Positions 1-12,217 of a stretch of DNA of 64,000 bases are shown piece by piece; the stretch's first letter is position 1; each line of letters begins with the position of its first letter. A program made the translations under genes and the position numbers. Source of the stretch: Dermatemys mawii (taxonomy: Eukaryota; Chordata; Testudines; Dermatemydidae); contig ML677329.1 in the NCBI GenBank assembly GCA_007922305.1, positions 2,942,271-3,006,270 of the forward strand. Reading direction: 5' to 3'. Below the pieces are notes generated by a model that saw only the letters and a program-made list of their open reading frames with translations, did not search any database and was not told where the DNA came from.

Positions 1-1697
1 GTTGCATAGGGGACTAGCTATGTGCGTAATCCACAGGCGGAGTTGTTGCATCCCTTGGTTTCAGTACTCTTGTATATGTCTGGAGGACTGCCAAGCTACA
101 CAGCTAGAATGTGAAGGTCTATTGAGTTCTGGTTTGTCTGGATTGGGGTCCTGGTGCATGCCCATCTCAAGACAAATGGTTGAGTCCTTGTCAGTATTGT
201 CCAGTAGTGAGGGAGATTTTCTAAACTCATCCCATGTATCCCTTGTTGTGTGCTCATTGCCCTTCCTTTGCTAACAATATCAATGGACTGTTTCCAAGAA
301 CCAGTTACACTCCTGTGTGATTTCTGTTCAACTCCTAAAAGTCTAGCCTGTGAGATAGTCAGAACTTAAGCATTGGGGCAAGTAAGTGACAGACCAGTGT
401 ACTGATCCAGGTCCTTCTACATGGACAATAGTACGGACTCTGCTGGCCTTGTGAGTCTTATCTTCTGCATTCATGCCCAGAGAGCAATAGGAGTATGAAT
501 TAATTTCTCAGGGACTTTCAACCAAATTACTCAGTCCCATTGCTATGATGTGCCCTCATTATGACACTTATCCCTTATCTCAGAGAGTTGTCAGCCTATG
601 GTGACTCATCGGGCGCACAGCACTGAAATGGCATGGGAACGCAGAAGATGTTGCAACTTCAGCCAGGATTTGCTTTTCATTTGCAGTTCTGTACTAGCTA
701 AAAGTCCTCCCTTATTTATTTTGGTTCCTTCTGTTGTTGTCCTTCCTTTCTCCCTACTTGCCAGATCTCTCTTGCCCTTAACACAGGGCATAGATCCTAT
801 TCTTACTGAACTGGGGGATGATACGGTGCTCATGCCTCTGATGAGCAGATGAAAGGTTGCTGGAGGTGGGAATGAATGAGAAGGCTGGAAGCCTCCGAGG
901 TGACCAAATATTCCATGATGTTAGTCAAACTAGGTCTCCCAATTTAAATACTATCAGTGCACTAGAATCTAGTAAAATGTAGAATGACCAGATGTCCCTG
1001 GTAAACTTCAAGAACGTTTGCTGCTATATGCTTCCATTGGTGTTTGTGTCCTACCTCCTGGTTACTCTTTGATCTGAGGACTCGATAAAATGAATTGCTT
1101 TAGATGCTAGCTTCTGGGTGTCCTCAGCTCAGAGCTCTGCTGGACCTTGGCATCTGGCTGTGGGACTTGCTGTCTCTCTGGCAATGGTGGTGTGTTGCTC
1201 AGCAAACCGTTAGCTCTTGCTGCACTCTTCTTTCAAAGTGCCTTGTATTATAAAGTCTGGGAACATGTGGTACAGAATTGGCAAGAGTTATGCTGGCTTT
1301 GAACTGGTTTCACCATACCCAAATCATTCTTAACTAAAGGCAGAGATTTCAGTGGTTGCCACTGAGCTTTGTTGTGTTCCTGGAGAAATGGCTATCAAGA
1401 AGTGTTTCTTCTCAGTTTTCACGCATGTGCAGCCTTACTTTAAAGTGAATCATCTGGGAGTTGAGTGTTAGTAAATAGTTACAAGACTCTTACTCTTTGT
1501 GCATTTGAATAAACACATAGAGCCAATGCATTGTCCAAAGAGATCAGTCCTCCCTTTTTGCTTGTCCCATCATATGATAACAAAGGGTCCCTCTAAATGT
1601 CACATAAATAGCCAAAAGTACCACTTTCACAGGGTATGTAGTCAGCCGTGCATTTTATTGCCATACAGCAAGTGATCAACATGTTGTATACTGGTTT

Positions 1698-1945
1698 AAG
1701 ATTAGCAGCCATGTTAGTCTGTGTTCATAAATAAAACGAGGAATACTTGTGGCATCTTAGAGACTAACCAGTTTATTTCAGTATAAGCTTTCATGGGCTA
1801 TAGCCTACTTCATCAGCTGTATAGAATGGAACACACAGAAGTAAGATGCTTTTATATACACAGAAAGCAAAAAAAGTTGTACATTAGCATACCAGTTCTA
1901 AGAGGCTGTTTAATTTGGATGGGCCATTATCACCAGGAGAAAAAA
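1698..1945 (-). mobile_element. Penelope-like retroelement tail (3' end fragment)
   Basis: Read on the minus strand, this matches the abundant turtle/crocodilian repeat that begins near 'gcatctgatgaagtg', contains 'cccatgaaagcttat' and 'ttagtctctaag.tgccacaag', and ends near 'agactaacatggctgc'. In full-length copies I recall, this tail is attached to a Penelope-like reverse transcriptase with a GIY-YIG endonuclease. No coding part is present here. The segment at 1779-1816 carries a hammerhead-like core. The family assignment is from memory of the repeat and not from a search. Confidence 0.6.
1779..1816 (-). other. Hammerhead-ribozyme-like core (degraded) in Penelope-like tail
   Basis: On the minus strand the order is CTGATGA, one extra A, an imperfect stem II (GTAGGC with GCCCAT), GAAA, then GC-TTAT-AC as a very short stem III. 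The third stem III pair is broken (C opposite A) and the expected H at the cleavage position is G. Known minimal Penelope hammerheads have this layout, but this copy is probably inactive. Confidence 0.45.
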
Positions 1946-2089
1946 AGAGGGCTGAATAGCTTGGACCAGGAGTAACTCGTGTATGTTAGCACAAGAAGGG
2001 CAATCCAATCATGTTTCAGTGCTTGGGGAAGGAATAGCACCAGCCCCTTATGTAAAATTGAACAATTTGGTTGCACACAACATAGTGGT

Positions 2090-2180
2090 CTCTTATTCCT
2101 TGGGAGTACTGGGGATTGGCTATTGCCAGAGGCAGGACACTGGGCTTGTTTTCACTCGGTATGGCAATTTTTGTTATAGA
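2090..2180 (+). mobile_element. CR1-type LINE 3' tail fragment
   Basis: The segment reads 'ggctattgccagaggcagg', then 'acactgggct', then 'tatggcaatttttgtta'. This matches the 3' tail of a sauropsid CR1 subfamily ending in an 'actgggctagatgg...cagtatggcaattctta' pattern. It is degenerate and lacks coding sequence. Confidence 0.55.
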
Positions 2181-3529
2181 ATCTGTAAAAGGGAGATGGA
2201 GTACTCTGGAAATACACCAAATGAAGGTTCTCTTCTGTCAGCTATCACTCTTTTTCCCCCAAGCCTGTAACCGTGAACTTAGCATAAATGAATTTTCAGT
2301 TTCTGGATTTAAATTGTTCATTTCAGCTCCTACTAAAATGTCAAAGCTGACAGAGTAGCAGTAACACCACTAAGGTGACATTTTTTGTTGTCCTTTCACC
2401 CCATCCCTCCACTACAATTTTAAGATTTCAGATATACCCTTTTAAATCCCTTAAATCTTAAATGCAGATTTAAAAATTCAGTTCAGTTCAAAATATCAAC
2501 ATTAAGAGTCTCCAAGTAAAGATCACAATGTTCCTTCCTTCACCTTTAGTGCAACTATATAAATATTTAATGTACAAAGTAGCTGATTTAACACGTGAAG
2601 TTAAATTAGCAATTCTTGCTGTTCAACACCCCGCTTCCCCCGCCCCCGCCAAAAAATACATTTTATATAAACCAATGTCTCTGTGGCCTCTAACCATAAT
2701 TCCTTCTCTCCTTGGAGCATGAGTTTTAGGTAAAACTTGAAAACCACAGACCCAGTTGGGACTAGGATTAGCTTTAATCTCAAGGTGATTTTTACAGTTG
2801 TAGGACTTTGTATTCTGAGGAATGTGAACTGGTGGATCACTTCTCATGGGACTCTTATTTTTTTCCATGAAACAATACTAGTGCAACTCAGATTGACCTT
2901 GGAGCCCACAGGAGTCAACTTGATGAAGAGCTTAGTTGGAGCTGGAGAGACAATCAGAAGCCAAATGAATCATATCAAGTGTGACCATTACAGGCCTGAA
3001 AATGATTCTTAATTAACTACTGATCCTCTGTGGTAGCAAGTTTCCAAAATCTGTAAATTCATAAGGGAACCAGTGAAAAATGTACAAGTAACAATTTACC
3101 TAATCTGTTAGCTCTGGTGTGCTGCCTGTTTGAAAATGCTTTTTTTTTCTCATTTCATTTGGCTCCTCAGAACACTTGCTCAGGACGCTGGCAGTAGTTT
3201 CAGTGCAACACTTCAGAGATGAAGTATTGCCAAAGCATCTCCATACGATTTTTAGATTTCATGATGGTCATGTTTTTTACTCTTCCCAAGAGGTTGGCTT
3301 TTTTTCCCCTTTTTAATCCTGAACCTGGTAGAGGATACAAATTCTACTTATTATCCTAAGAGCTGGAATTAATGGTGTGTTCTTCTAATACTAACCAAAA
3401 ATGAAGCTAGACTTTCTTGTATAAAACAACAGTTTTTACTGTGATGTTAACCATGTTAGTTTTGTATTATAGCATTAATCACCACATTTTCACTCAACTA
3501 CCAAACTTATTCTCCATGCTCTCTGACAG

Positions 3530-3620
3530 GCATGTCCAGACATCCTCCAGCTCCTGATATCCCTACCTTCTATCCCTTGTCTCCTGGTGGTGTAGGACAG
3601 ATAACGCCACCTCTTGGCTG
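3530..3620 (+). CDS. LEF1: LEF1 exon 5 (proline-rich regulatory region)
   Basis: The 91-bp exon follows a pyrimidine-containing acceptor ending 'gacag' and precedes the donor 'gtaaga'. It starts in phase 1 (GC completes a Gly codon), encodes MSRHPPAPDIPTFYPLSPGG and continues VGQITPPLG, and ends with TG of a Trp codon. It belongs to the context-dependent regulatory region upstream of the HMG box, which in LEF1/TCF proteins contacts Groucho/TLE and ALY-type partners. The sequence is identical to mammalian LEF1 as I recall it. Confidence 0.97.
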
Positions 3621-4529
3621 GTAAGATCCTCTTGCTGCTGCTTAGACATATGTTCACACATACCCTCTCTAGGATTATTGAATGAATGGCAGAATTTACG
3701 AACTAAGGAAAACATCACTACAGTGAGAGAAATGACTATTTTATTTTAGTTTGAAAGATCAAAAATGTTGATCTTTGAAATGTATTGGTTCTTTTTTAAC
3801 ATGTACAGAAATTGAAATACATAGATTTCACTTTGAAATGAGAATAGTTCTTATGGCTCACACTTCTGGCTCTTGGCACTTGGTAGGACTGCAGAAAAAC
3901 AGGTCTCAAGAAACTAAAGATCAATTTTTTAACAACCAAAATTGCAGATACTTGTAATAAACTTTCAAGTATGGATTTTTTATTTATTTATTTATTTATA
4001 CTGGAAACTGAACCAAAATAGAGAACAAACTTTATATTACCTTCCTTACAGAAGCGGTAAGATTTGAGAACAGTTCTCAGTTACTGGAGAGTTCATGTAT
4101 TTTGTTAATTTTTAACACTAGCAGTGTAAGGATCCTACTCCTATATTCACAGGAGGATTCCTTCAGAAGCTAGTATTTACGTATGTTGTCTCCCATCACA
4201 GGATGATCAATAATGCTTGACACTATCTGAGAATCTCAGTGCATTTAAGAATGGAGAACAAATATATATAGCTATAGGAGGACAAACTGAATGCAGAGGG
4301 GTTAAGTGAATTAGAATTCCACACTTTGTTACTCAATTCTGTGCCCTACCTAATGGTAAGTATTATCATTCCAATTTTAGATTGAGGGGAAACAAACATA
4401 CATTTCAGACCAGATCATGCAAGGTGATGAGCAGCCTCTCAACTTAACGAACATAGCTTGTTTATTTTAAACAAATGGAGGTTGAGGAGAAATGATTGCT
4501 CTAAATTCATCAGAGGGATAAAAAACAGC

Positions 4530-5140
4530 AGGGAAAGAGAGGAATCTTTAAATTAAAGTCCAAAGTTGGAACAAGAACAAATGGATATAAATTAGCCATC
4601 AAGAAGTTTAGACTAGAAATTTAGGTTTCTGGTGGCCAGAGGAGTGAAGTTCTGGAACATCCTTCCAAGGGGGACAAAATACATAACGTGTTTTAAGACT
4701 GAGCTTGGTAAGTTTATGGAGGGGATGGTATGATGATTACTTTCGGTGGCAAATATTTCCAGTGGCCAGAAATAGGACACTAAATGGGGCGGGCTCTGAG
4801 GTACTATGGAGAATTCTTTCCCAGGTGTTTGGGACTGCCATATTTTGAGTTGGGAAGGAATTTCCCTCCAGATCAGATTGGCAGAGATTCAGGGAGTCTT
4901 TCACCATCCTCTGCAGCATGGAGCACAAGTCACTGGCTGGCTTGAACTAGAGTAGAGTAAATGGTGGATTCTCTGAAACTTGCAGTCTTTAAAACAAAAT
5001 TTGAGAATTTAAGTAACACAGCCAGAGGATATAGATCTATTGCAGGAGTGGGTGGACAAAGTTCTGTGGGCTGCAGTGTGCAAGAAGTCAGGTCAGACTA
5101 GATGATCATGGTGGTCTCTTCCAGACGTAAGTCTATGCGC
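4530..5140 (+). mobile_element. CR1 LINE, 3' UTR/tail (5'-truncated)
   Basis: Several blocks match the turtle CR1 tail in order: 'gttggaacaagaacaaatgg' near 4565, 'ggagtgaagttctggaaca' near 4642, 'aagtttatggaggggatggt' near 4711, 'cctctgcagcatgg' near 4908, and the terminal 'cagactagatgatcatggtg' followed by 'gtctcttccagac'. It is 5'-truncated and non-coding, in the same orientation as LEF1. The ORFs of 63 and 71 codons inside it are chance. Confidence 0.85.
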
Positions 5141-6162
5141 TCTGGGTGCTCTGTGACTTGTGGAATCAGGACAAAAATCACTTGCCGAAAGCCACATAGT
5201 AAGTTAATAGCAAAGACAGAGCGCCTGATTTCCAGTTTAATGTTCACTGATCTTGAGACTGAGCTGTCTCCAGCACTATCAGATGATTTCTGGTGGTCCT
5301 TTTCCAGTTTTGGTTAAGTTCCAGCATTTTTTTTTATTAGTTTCTTGATGCAGAGATTGGGAGGGTGTGGAAGGGGGGAAGGAAACTGAAAGGGGAAGGA
5401 AGAAAAGGACAGACTAGCTAATTGTCAAGTTTGAAATGCCATTCAGCAGTGCTCTCTCATACCTGAACGTATTCCACAATCTGTTTTGCTTTGCCTCCTT
5501 CCAGCTCAATTCTGTGCTGCAGCATTACCGAGATTTCTACCACTTTTTTTCTGGTTTTGAGCGCTGTTCTCCCCACAACACACATACTCACTTAAAGTGT
5601 GAAAACTGCCATCCTGAGCATTATAAATGCTAACAGCTTTGGAAATCCCAGTTTTAACACTAAATCTATCTATCGATAAGTGTTTGAATAGAATTGATTG
5701 AGCTTAGTCTTTCAAAGTGAGATCAATTATTCTGTGTGAACTTTGTTACTTAAGTGCATTAATCCTTGTTCAAGAGTTCTATCAATGCCAACTGGAAGTA
5801 AAGACGACGTGAACTAAGCAGAAAAAGTTCAGTGTTTGAAGCCTTAATTGGTGACAGAATTCAATATAGAGAGACAATATCTTTAAGAAATTCTAAAGAA
5901 TGGTGGGATTTCAAATGAGCTGGTTTTAGTTACTTGATTGCCCCCCCCAAAAGCCTTAAACCCAAGTGCCTAAATTTACTTTCATTTTATTTATTAATAA
6001 AATTTAAGTTTTTTCTTTAGCTTCTTAAAAGTGCAGACAACTTGTGACATGCTGTACGAGGTCCAAAAATGAAGATAGTCCTTGGGTTTCAGAGAGGTTT
6101 TTTTCCCCCCAAAGAAAGCTCTCCAAATAGTTCTGTGGGAATCGCTGTTAATACACTAACAG

Positions 6163-6244
6163 TGGGCCAGATTCTGGTACTCGTACACTGATTGCATTGG
6201 GATGATGTTTCCACAAGAGTTGGGGGTATTGGAATCTGGCCCAG
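6163..6244. repeat. Short inverted-repeat element (GGGCCAGATTCTG ends)
   Basis: The ends 'gggccagattctgg' and 'gaatctggccca' are inverted copies flanking about 55 bp. This matches a common sauropsid palindromic MITE with GGGCCAGATTCTG termini. No target duplication could be fixed with confidence. Confidence 0.6.
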
Positions 6245-6487
6245 TGACTTAAAACTGGGCAATGGTTTGTTTGTTTTTTAAACAAAAGTCTAGATTACTA
6301 ATATCTTTTCATGAGCGAGAGAGAAATCTTATTCAGTGCAAGCATGTAGACACCCATGAGGCACAGAATACTTGGCACATAACTGTTTATGCTTCCATGC
6401 TGAGTTCCCATCAAGTGCTTGTGACTCTAGGGTATCTTTTAATACAATATCATATTATTGATGGGTTCCTTTCTTCTGTGACCTCAG

Positions 6488-6571
6488 GCAAGGTCAGCCT
6501 GTATATCCCATCTCGAGTGGATTCAGGCAGCCCTACCCATCCTCACTCTCAGTCGACCCTTCCATGTCCAG
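6488..6571 (+). CDS. LEF1: LEF1 exon 6 (alternatively spliced 28-residue cassette)
   Basis: The 84-bp exon lies between the acceptor 'acctcag' and donor 'gtaggt'. It starts with G of the split Trp codon and encodes QGQPVYPISSGFRQPYPSSL followed by SVDPSMS, ending with AG of Arg. Its length is a multiple of three and both flanks have the same phase, so skipping joins exon 5 to exon 7 in frame. In human LEF1 the same 28 residues (214-241) are absent from some isoforms. Substitutions relative to human are SS for TG and P for T. Confidence 0.96.
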
Positions 6572-8356
6572 GTAGGTGTAGGAGGTGAATGACTGACTGG
6601 GGAGTAACTGCTGGCATTAAAGGGCAAGTTGCTCTTCTGCTTGCATCTTGGTCTGCCTTTGCTTGTTTTTCAGTCAGCAAAAAGTGTATGTATCGTTTTT
6701 ATTTTAAAAGTTTGTGTATGTATAGTTTGCCTGGATCCTACGCTAGTCTCATTCAGCATTTCCCTGGCAGTCAGTGACGTATTGAAATTAGAAACACTTA
6801 TGAATTGTGTTAACCGATATTCAAACCATTTCATATAAAATGGGCACAACTTATTAGGAAATACCCCAGATTTTATTCTTCAAATATGAAACCAGGCGAA
6901 ACTTCTCATTCTAGTTTGAATTATGTAATTACACTCTTAAATAGTTCAAATTGGGTAGTATGCCATGTGGAAACATGCAGAACTACTCCCAAGTTGGAAT
7001 TTCTTAGCCCAAAGCAATTAGAAGGAAAGGGATGCCAACAAGCTGTAAATACACACAGTATGTCTGTACTGGTGTGTGAATCGGGCACTATGTTTACGTA
7101 TTAGTGCAAGCAAATAATGCTAACTGAGACTTGGCCATGCCAAACTCCAAATCTTCTCTGTGTAATGCTTTTGCACTCTGGAAAGATGGCTTACACATCC
7201 TGTGCTTGGTGTACACAAGGTTGCAATGTCCCATCTCTGCATTTTGTTTTGCTTTCACACTGGGATTTGAATTGTCCACTTAAGTGGTGGTCTCCTCACA
7301 ACTTTTTATATGGGTGTCTGTGTTTAATTACTCTTCCTCTACTCCTTTTCAGGTGAACTACAGGCATGTTTCAGTCAGGGTATCCCAGAGGAAAATAGCT
7401 GCTCTCCTCACAACAAACTTTGCCCCTTCCCAGCCTCATTCTATTGGGTTACTAGGTTCTCTTATGCAAATCACTATAGCATAAGCTTTAACACTAACAA
7501 ATGCAGGAAAACTACCCTCTTTTGAGGCTTGACCCTGCAAGTACTGACCACTTGGGATTGCAACACAGCAAGCTACTGAAGCATGTGCTTGCTTTGACAG
7601 CAGTGAGACTATTTCACATGCTATTTCACAAAGATAAGTATGTACTTAAGTGCATTGCTTGATTGGAGCCAGAATGCTCAGCACTTTGAGGATCGCACCC
7701 TGGATTATGAGGATGATTTTTTTCCTTCTATCTTCCTTGACACAATGAAAGAGTCATCTAGTTCTGGAAGAACCCATTGGTTTTTCCTTCCAGAATACCA
7801 GATATGTCTTCAGAGCTAAGAGCTTAGCCCAGAGTGTTGGGGAAGTAGGGTTATAGGTGAAATGATCTTGTACACTTATATGTTTACTTTAAAATATTTT
7901 GGAAAGCAAAAGGTTCTAAACTAAATTCAAACATACCTATGAGTTTTTTTAAAAAGGACTATTCTCTTCCTTTTTGCTTTTTTTTTTTCTGCATGGCAGT
8001 TCTCTCCTTTGCTGGCTGGTGATGGATATTTTCAGTATTTATATGCTGCTGTGGAAATGCACTTTTTGGTTAAAGGAATGTGTATTTTTATTAATATCTA
8101 GTGCAACAATAGGTATGTTACACTTCCTTGTGCACATTGCCTTCTCTTTATCTGAGAGGCAATAAAATAACTTCAGATCAAAATGTTGGCCTATTTTTGA
8201 ATAAGCTTAGATACAATGCATGAATCTTGGCTAACTAATTTTTACATATTCTTCGCTGCAAGCTCTGTAGTGTTCTACTGCTAATGTACAAGTTTTGTAT
8301 ATGCAGCCTGTTCTTCCTATTGTTACAGACTCTCTACTTGGTTTGTTTGGTTTTAG
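6572..8356 (+). other. LEF1 intron 6 (1.8 kb)
   Basis: The intron runs from donor gtaggt to the acceptor 'ggttttag'. It is AT-rich, and I see no identifiable element, RNA gene or coding exon in it. Confidence 0.75.
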
Positions 8357-8479
8357 GTTTTCACATCATATGATTCCTGGTCCTCCAGGCCCTCACACAA
8401 CTGGAATCCCTCACCCAGCTATTGTAACACCTCAAGTCAAACAAGAACATCCACACACTGACAGCGACTTAATGCATAT
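8357..8479 (+). CDS. LEF1: LEF1 exon 7 (carries the VKQE SUMO-acceptor motif)
   Basis: The 123-bp exon encodes [20 protein letters not shown], then [20 protein letters not shown], in phase with both neighbours. It ends in AT, which with G of the next exon makes Met where human has Val. The VKQE tetrapeptide fits the psi-K-x-E SUMOylation consensus; in human LEF1 a lysine in this motif is reported as a PIASy-dependent SUMO site. The donor is gtgagt. Confidence 0.97.
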
Positions 8480-9302
8480 GTGAGTCTGCCTTTCTGTGCT
8501 AACCCTTAAATCCTGAAGTGTTTGCAGATTAATAGTTAAAAGGAGGGCTGAGAAGTAAAAAAACAAAGCAAGCGTCCTTCACGGTCACTCTGAATTATGA
8601 TTCTGCAAAAGTTTACAAGAACTAAAGGGGAGAATGGATGGCTCATGGGAGCAGTATTGATATGAAGCCTTTATTTTTAGCCCATTCCCTTGAATGCTCT
8701 CTGTGGTGGTAGGTGCTGAAAGCTGTATTGCCATTTGGTGGCTTATCTGAAGCTAGGCTTGTGAGCTGATAGTCAGTTTCTAATGCAAAGGTGTTGACTG
8801 GAAAAACCACCACTATACTTTGGCATCCTTTTTAGCAGATGAACACAAAGAGCTCAAGAAGTAAATGGGCAAGGAGACTCACCTACCTTTTCGCCCCTAA
8901 ACATGTTGGCAGAGTGTTTGTTTCATGGATAAATCAAGTACAATTTCATTCATCGTCAAGGACTGCCAATCCAACACTCTCGTCCTTGAGCATGAAATTC
9001 AGTCCTAAATACAGAATACAGAAGAACCTCACAGTTATGAACACCTCGGGAATGGAGCTTGTTCATAACTCGGAACAAAATATTATGGTTGTACTTTCAA
9101 AAGTCTACAACTGAACACTGACTTAATACAGCTTTGAAACTTTGAGTTTCTACTGTAAGTTCAAAAGTTGCAGTAGTAGATCAAAGATGAACTCTCAAAC
9201 TTAACATACAGTAGCACATGCTTAATTTGAAATTGAAGCTTGGAAATATTCCTCTCAATAACTTTTAGGCTATATTATGTCTTTTTTCCCACCACGTTTT
9301 AG
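8480..9302 (+). other. LEF1 intron 7 (0.8 kb)
   Basis: The intron runs from donor gtgagt to acceptor 'cgttttag'. Near 9013-9075 'agaacctcacagttatgaac' and an inverted 'gttcataactc' resemble the end of a mariner/Tigger-like MITE. The rest is unassigned. Confidence 0.6.
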
Positions 9303-9465
9303 GAAGCCTCAGCATGAACAGAGAAAAGAGCAAGAGCCGAAAAGACCTCACATTAAAAAACCTCTGAATGCTTTTATGTTATACATGAAAGAAATGAGAG
9401 CAAACGTCGTAGCAGAGTGTACTCTGAAAGAGAGCGCAGCTATCAACCAGATTCTTGGTAGAAGG
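9303..9465 (+). CDS. LEF1: LEF1 exon 8 (HMG box, first part)
   Basis: The 163-bp exon completes the split codon and encodes [40 protein letters not shown] and [14 protein letters not shown]. This is the N-terminal basic stretch plus helices 1 and 2 of the sequence-specific HMG box. The '[13 protein letters not shown]' core that intercalates and bends the DNA minor groove is intact and appears identical to mammalian LEF1. The donor is gtatgt. Confidence 0.98.
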
Positions 9466-9852
9466 GTATGTACAGTAATATGTATATACTAGTAACTGGT
9501 GTATATTGCCTTAAAACCCTCTAAAAAGGCTCACTTCCTGGCTTGATGTGCTCACTAGGATACAGGTATTAACGGACTTAGTAGAAGCAAAGATATGCAA
9601 CTAAAAATAAAAACTGTCATCTTGGTTTCATGCAGAGGTGTTAACCATATCATCAGACTACCCTCTCTCTTTTATGTCTAGTGCTGCAGTCAAAAAGTTG
9701 GGATGGTGTCTAATGTGTATGTTACCAAGGACTGTCTTAATATTTTACTAACTCCATCTTGGGAGTAAAAAGCAAGTTGAAAGACTTTTATTAGATTCAG
9801 TTGATCTAAAAATAAAATGCAAGTTCTAAGTAGGACTACAATACATCCCTAA

Positions 9853-10090
9853 GACTTGTCTACACTTTAAATGCAGCAGCAGTATAGCTGTAGCTTCAGT
9901 GTAGACACTATCTATGTTGAGGGGAGGGATGCTCTCATCGTAGGTAATCCTCATGAGGTGGTAGCTAGGTTGACAGGATGAATCTTTGCTGTCTACACTG
10001 GGGGTTAGGCTGCATTGTTTGTGATGTGAATTTTTCACATCACTCTGTGATGTAGTTATACCAGCCTATCTTCCTACGGTAGACCAGACT
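9853..10090. mobile_element. TIR MITE, PIF/Harbinger-like (238 bp)
   Basis: The ends 'gacttgtctacact' and 'ggtagaccagact' are imperfect inverted repeats. They are flanked by TAA on the left and TTA on the right, consistent with a TWA target site. The element is non-coding and the 70-codon minus-strand ORF across it is chance. Confidence 0.65.
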
Positions 10091-10684
10091 TTAGAATTAT
10101 CCATGCCCAGCATGAGTAAACTAGCCAATGAGATATAGTGAAGCTGTGTTGCCTTGGAATGTTCATTTTTACTTTACTTTAGAGATTATTAGATCAGACT
10201 ACATGCCAAGTAACATGATTAAAAAGCCTCTCTCTCTTTCCTCTTTCTGTGCAAGTTCTGAGACTGCCAATAAAATCAGTTTTTCTTTCTCTTCTGGGAT
10301 TTCTTTAGTTTAGGTATCTGGCAAGCACAGCTCAAAGCCCTTAGCTTTTAAAACAGAGTTTGGTGTCAACGTGATTGCAGTTCTGTTTGTAAAGAATATT
10401 GTGAGGTTTGCTTCCTGGCTCCATCAAAGCGTGCTTTATTTGATTATGATTATTTAATGCGGCTAGAAGATTGAAAATTCCCACTTGGGTTTTACCAAAC
10501 ACTGAATAAACTGTTGCGTGCATCTTGATTATTTTCTTCCTCCCTTATTCAGTACCTTAGATGTAAGAACTGATGCAAATCCCCATTTACGCAACTTCAG
10601 ACAGCCTGTGTAACTTTCGTCCTCTCCGTGGAATATTCCTCTAAATACACAACACTTGACATAAAAATAATTATTTAACCTTTT

Positions 10685-10775
10685 ATTGTGGTGGCATTTA
10701 GAGGCCAACCAGTTTGGGGCCCATTGTGCTAGGTACTGTAGAAATATACTGATTGTCTCTGCCCAAAGAAAGGGT
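10685..10775 (-). repeat. MIR-like/CORE-SINE tail fragment
   Basis: The block 'ggggcccattgtgctaggta' followed by 'ctgtagaaata...gtctctgcccaaaga' matches, in reverse, the sauropsid SINE tail 'gggcagggac...tacagcacctagcacaatgggg'. Related copies lie near 16163 and 49490. Confidence 0.6.
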
Positions 10776-11879
10776 AGAATGTACCTTAATTCATTTCCTG
10801 GTATTTAGAGGCTTACAATTAACCACTCTTTATGTTCTGGAAGGGCACAAGGCACTACTATGTAACCTTAACTCTACATTAATGAAGTTTTGGGGGCATT
10901 TAATTTAATTTGTTTATTTTAAACAATGTCTCTGCATTCCCATGTACCACTGCCCCTGGCTCCTTGGCAGTGATTAACCTGACCACAGAATGAACTGGTT
11001 GCATGTTAATTCCTTCACTGCCCCTGCATCATCTCCTTGTTTCTCTGCTTGAGATGAGTGGAGCAGTTCATACATCTCTGAGCTGGCTGACTGCAATTGT
11101 GTAAACAGGGATGTGCAGAAGTTCTAAACTATGGGATTATGCTGGGCATAGCTATGATGGCACGGCTATGGTGATACGATCTCCATAGTGTAGACATACC
11201 CTCAGTCTTCCCAGATGCTGGCACAAGGGGGTCAGGGAAAGAAGGGATCATTTCCCACCATTTCATCCTCCCCATTATGTGAGGTGTCCCCCCTTTGGCC
11301 CTCAGTTGTTGCCCAATTGAAGGATCTGTGAATGGAAGGCATCTGCCTGCACTTCCCAGCTAGGACAAGAGAAGCAGAGCAGGAAAGTGAGGGGGTGGGC
11401 ACTTCAAACAAGAAAAGAAGATATGGGCCTGACAGGGCCCCTGCCCCCTCAATATATCCCTATCACACATCATCCTGCCTACACCATCTCTCCTTGATCT
11501 CCTTCTCTTGCCACCAATCCCCATTTATCCCTCTCCCCTTACCAAAGCCTCAACCCCCTCTCCTCCTAATCTCCCCCCCCTAATCTCTGCACACTCCTCA
11601 TTGCTCCAACATCCCCGTGCTGCTCCATGAATTATACAACTTTTAAAATGTTGGGTTTTTAGAAGGGATGAATCTTGGGAATAATGACCCCAAATTTGGA
11701 CCACTAACACTACGAAGTACTCCCATGAGTCACAGCAAATTTCAAGACAGTCCAAGTCTGCATATGGGTTTTAGAGCCTGTAGAATCCACCTTAAAACAA
11801 AAAGTGAAACAACCTTAACTATGTCTATAACAGAGGCTACTTGTTTCCCCAAATGAAGAAATCTGTTTAAACAATGAAG

Positions 11880-12205
11880 TCTCTCATCACACCCTTCTCC
11901 TCCCATCTTGGCTACTGCATCCGCTTTTCTCTAGTCTCCAACATTCATGTTATTCCTTTGAATACTTACAAAATGAAACTATCACGGTAGCTCCTGTGCC
12001 AGGCAGTCTGACCACACACCCGTCCCCATCTTCTTTGAATCACTTCATTGGCTGCCCCTTCTCCATCACAAACTCAAGTTTTTTGTTACTGCCTTCATGG
12101 CTCTGCCTAATGAGACTCACTCACCTCCTCTCCACTAATCATTCCAGACTTGATGCTCCATGTTGTTTTTCATCTCACAAGTCTCAGAATCTTTTAATCC
12201 AGGCT
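11880..12205 (+). mobile_element. L2-clade LINE relic (reverse transcriptase tail)
   Basis: Near 12030-12130 the translation reads HFIGCPFSITNSSFLLLP and so on. This aligns with the 'HWLPVRFRIxFKLL...KALxGLAPxYL' segment common at the C-terminus of L2-like LINE ORF2 proteins. It is decayed and lies immediately left of the hAT insertion at 12218. Confidence 0.5.
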
Positions 12206-12217
12206 ATCCCGCTAATC

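Larger units (their letters stand above)
1..3529 (+). other. LEF1 intron 4, 3' part
   Basis: No LEF1 exon is recognisable here; the motif expected of exon 4 (around SDEHFSPG) is absent in any frame. The stretch holds a Penelope-like tail near 1700-1945 and a CR1-type tail near 2090-2180. The remainder is AT-rich intronic DNA in which I see nothing assignable. The short ORFs show no family resemblance. Confidence 0.7.
3621..6487 (+). other. LEF1 intron 5 (2.9 kb)
   Basis: The intron is bounded by gtaaga and a 'cctcag' acceptor. It contains a TTTA simple repeat at about 3984-4002, a long CR1 tail at 4530-5140 and a small inverted-repeat element at 6163-6244. I see no gene or RNA in the rest. 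Confidence 0.8.

Noticed and set aside
1..3529. Search for LEF1 exon 4
   Set aside because: No segment encodes the expected residues with splice sites; it must lie left of the window.
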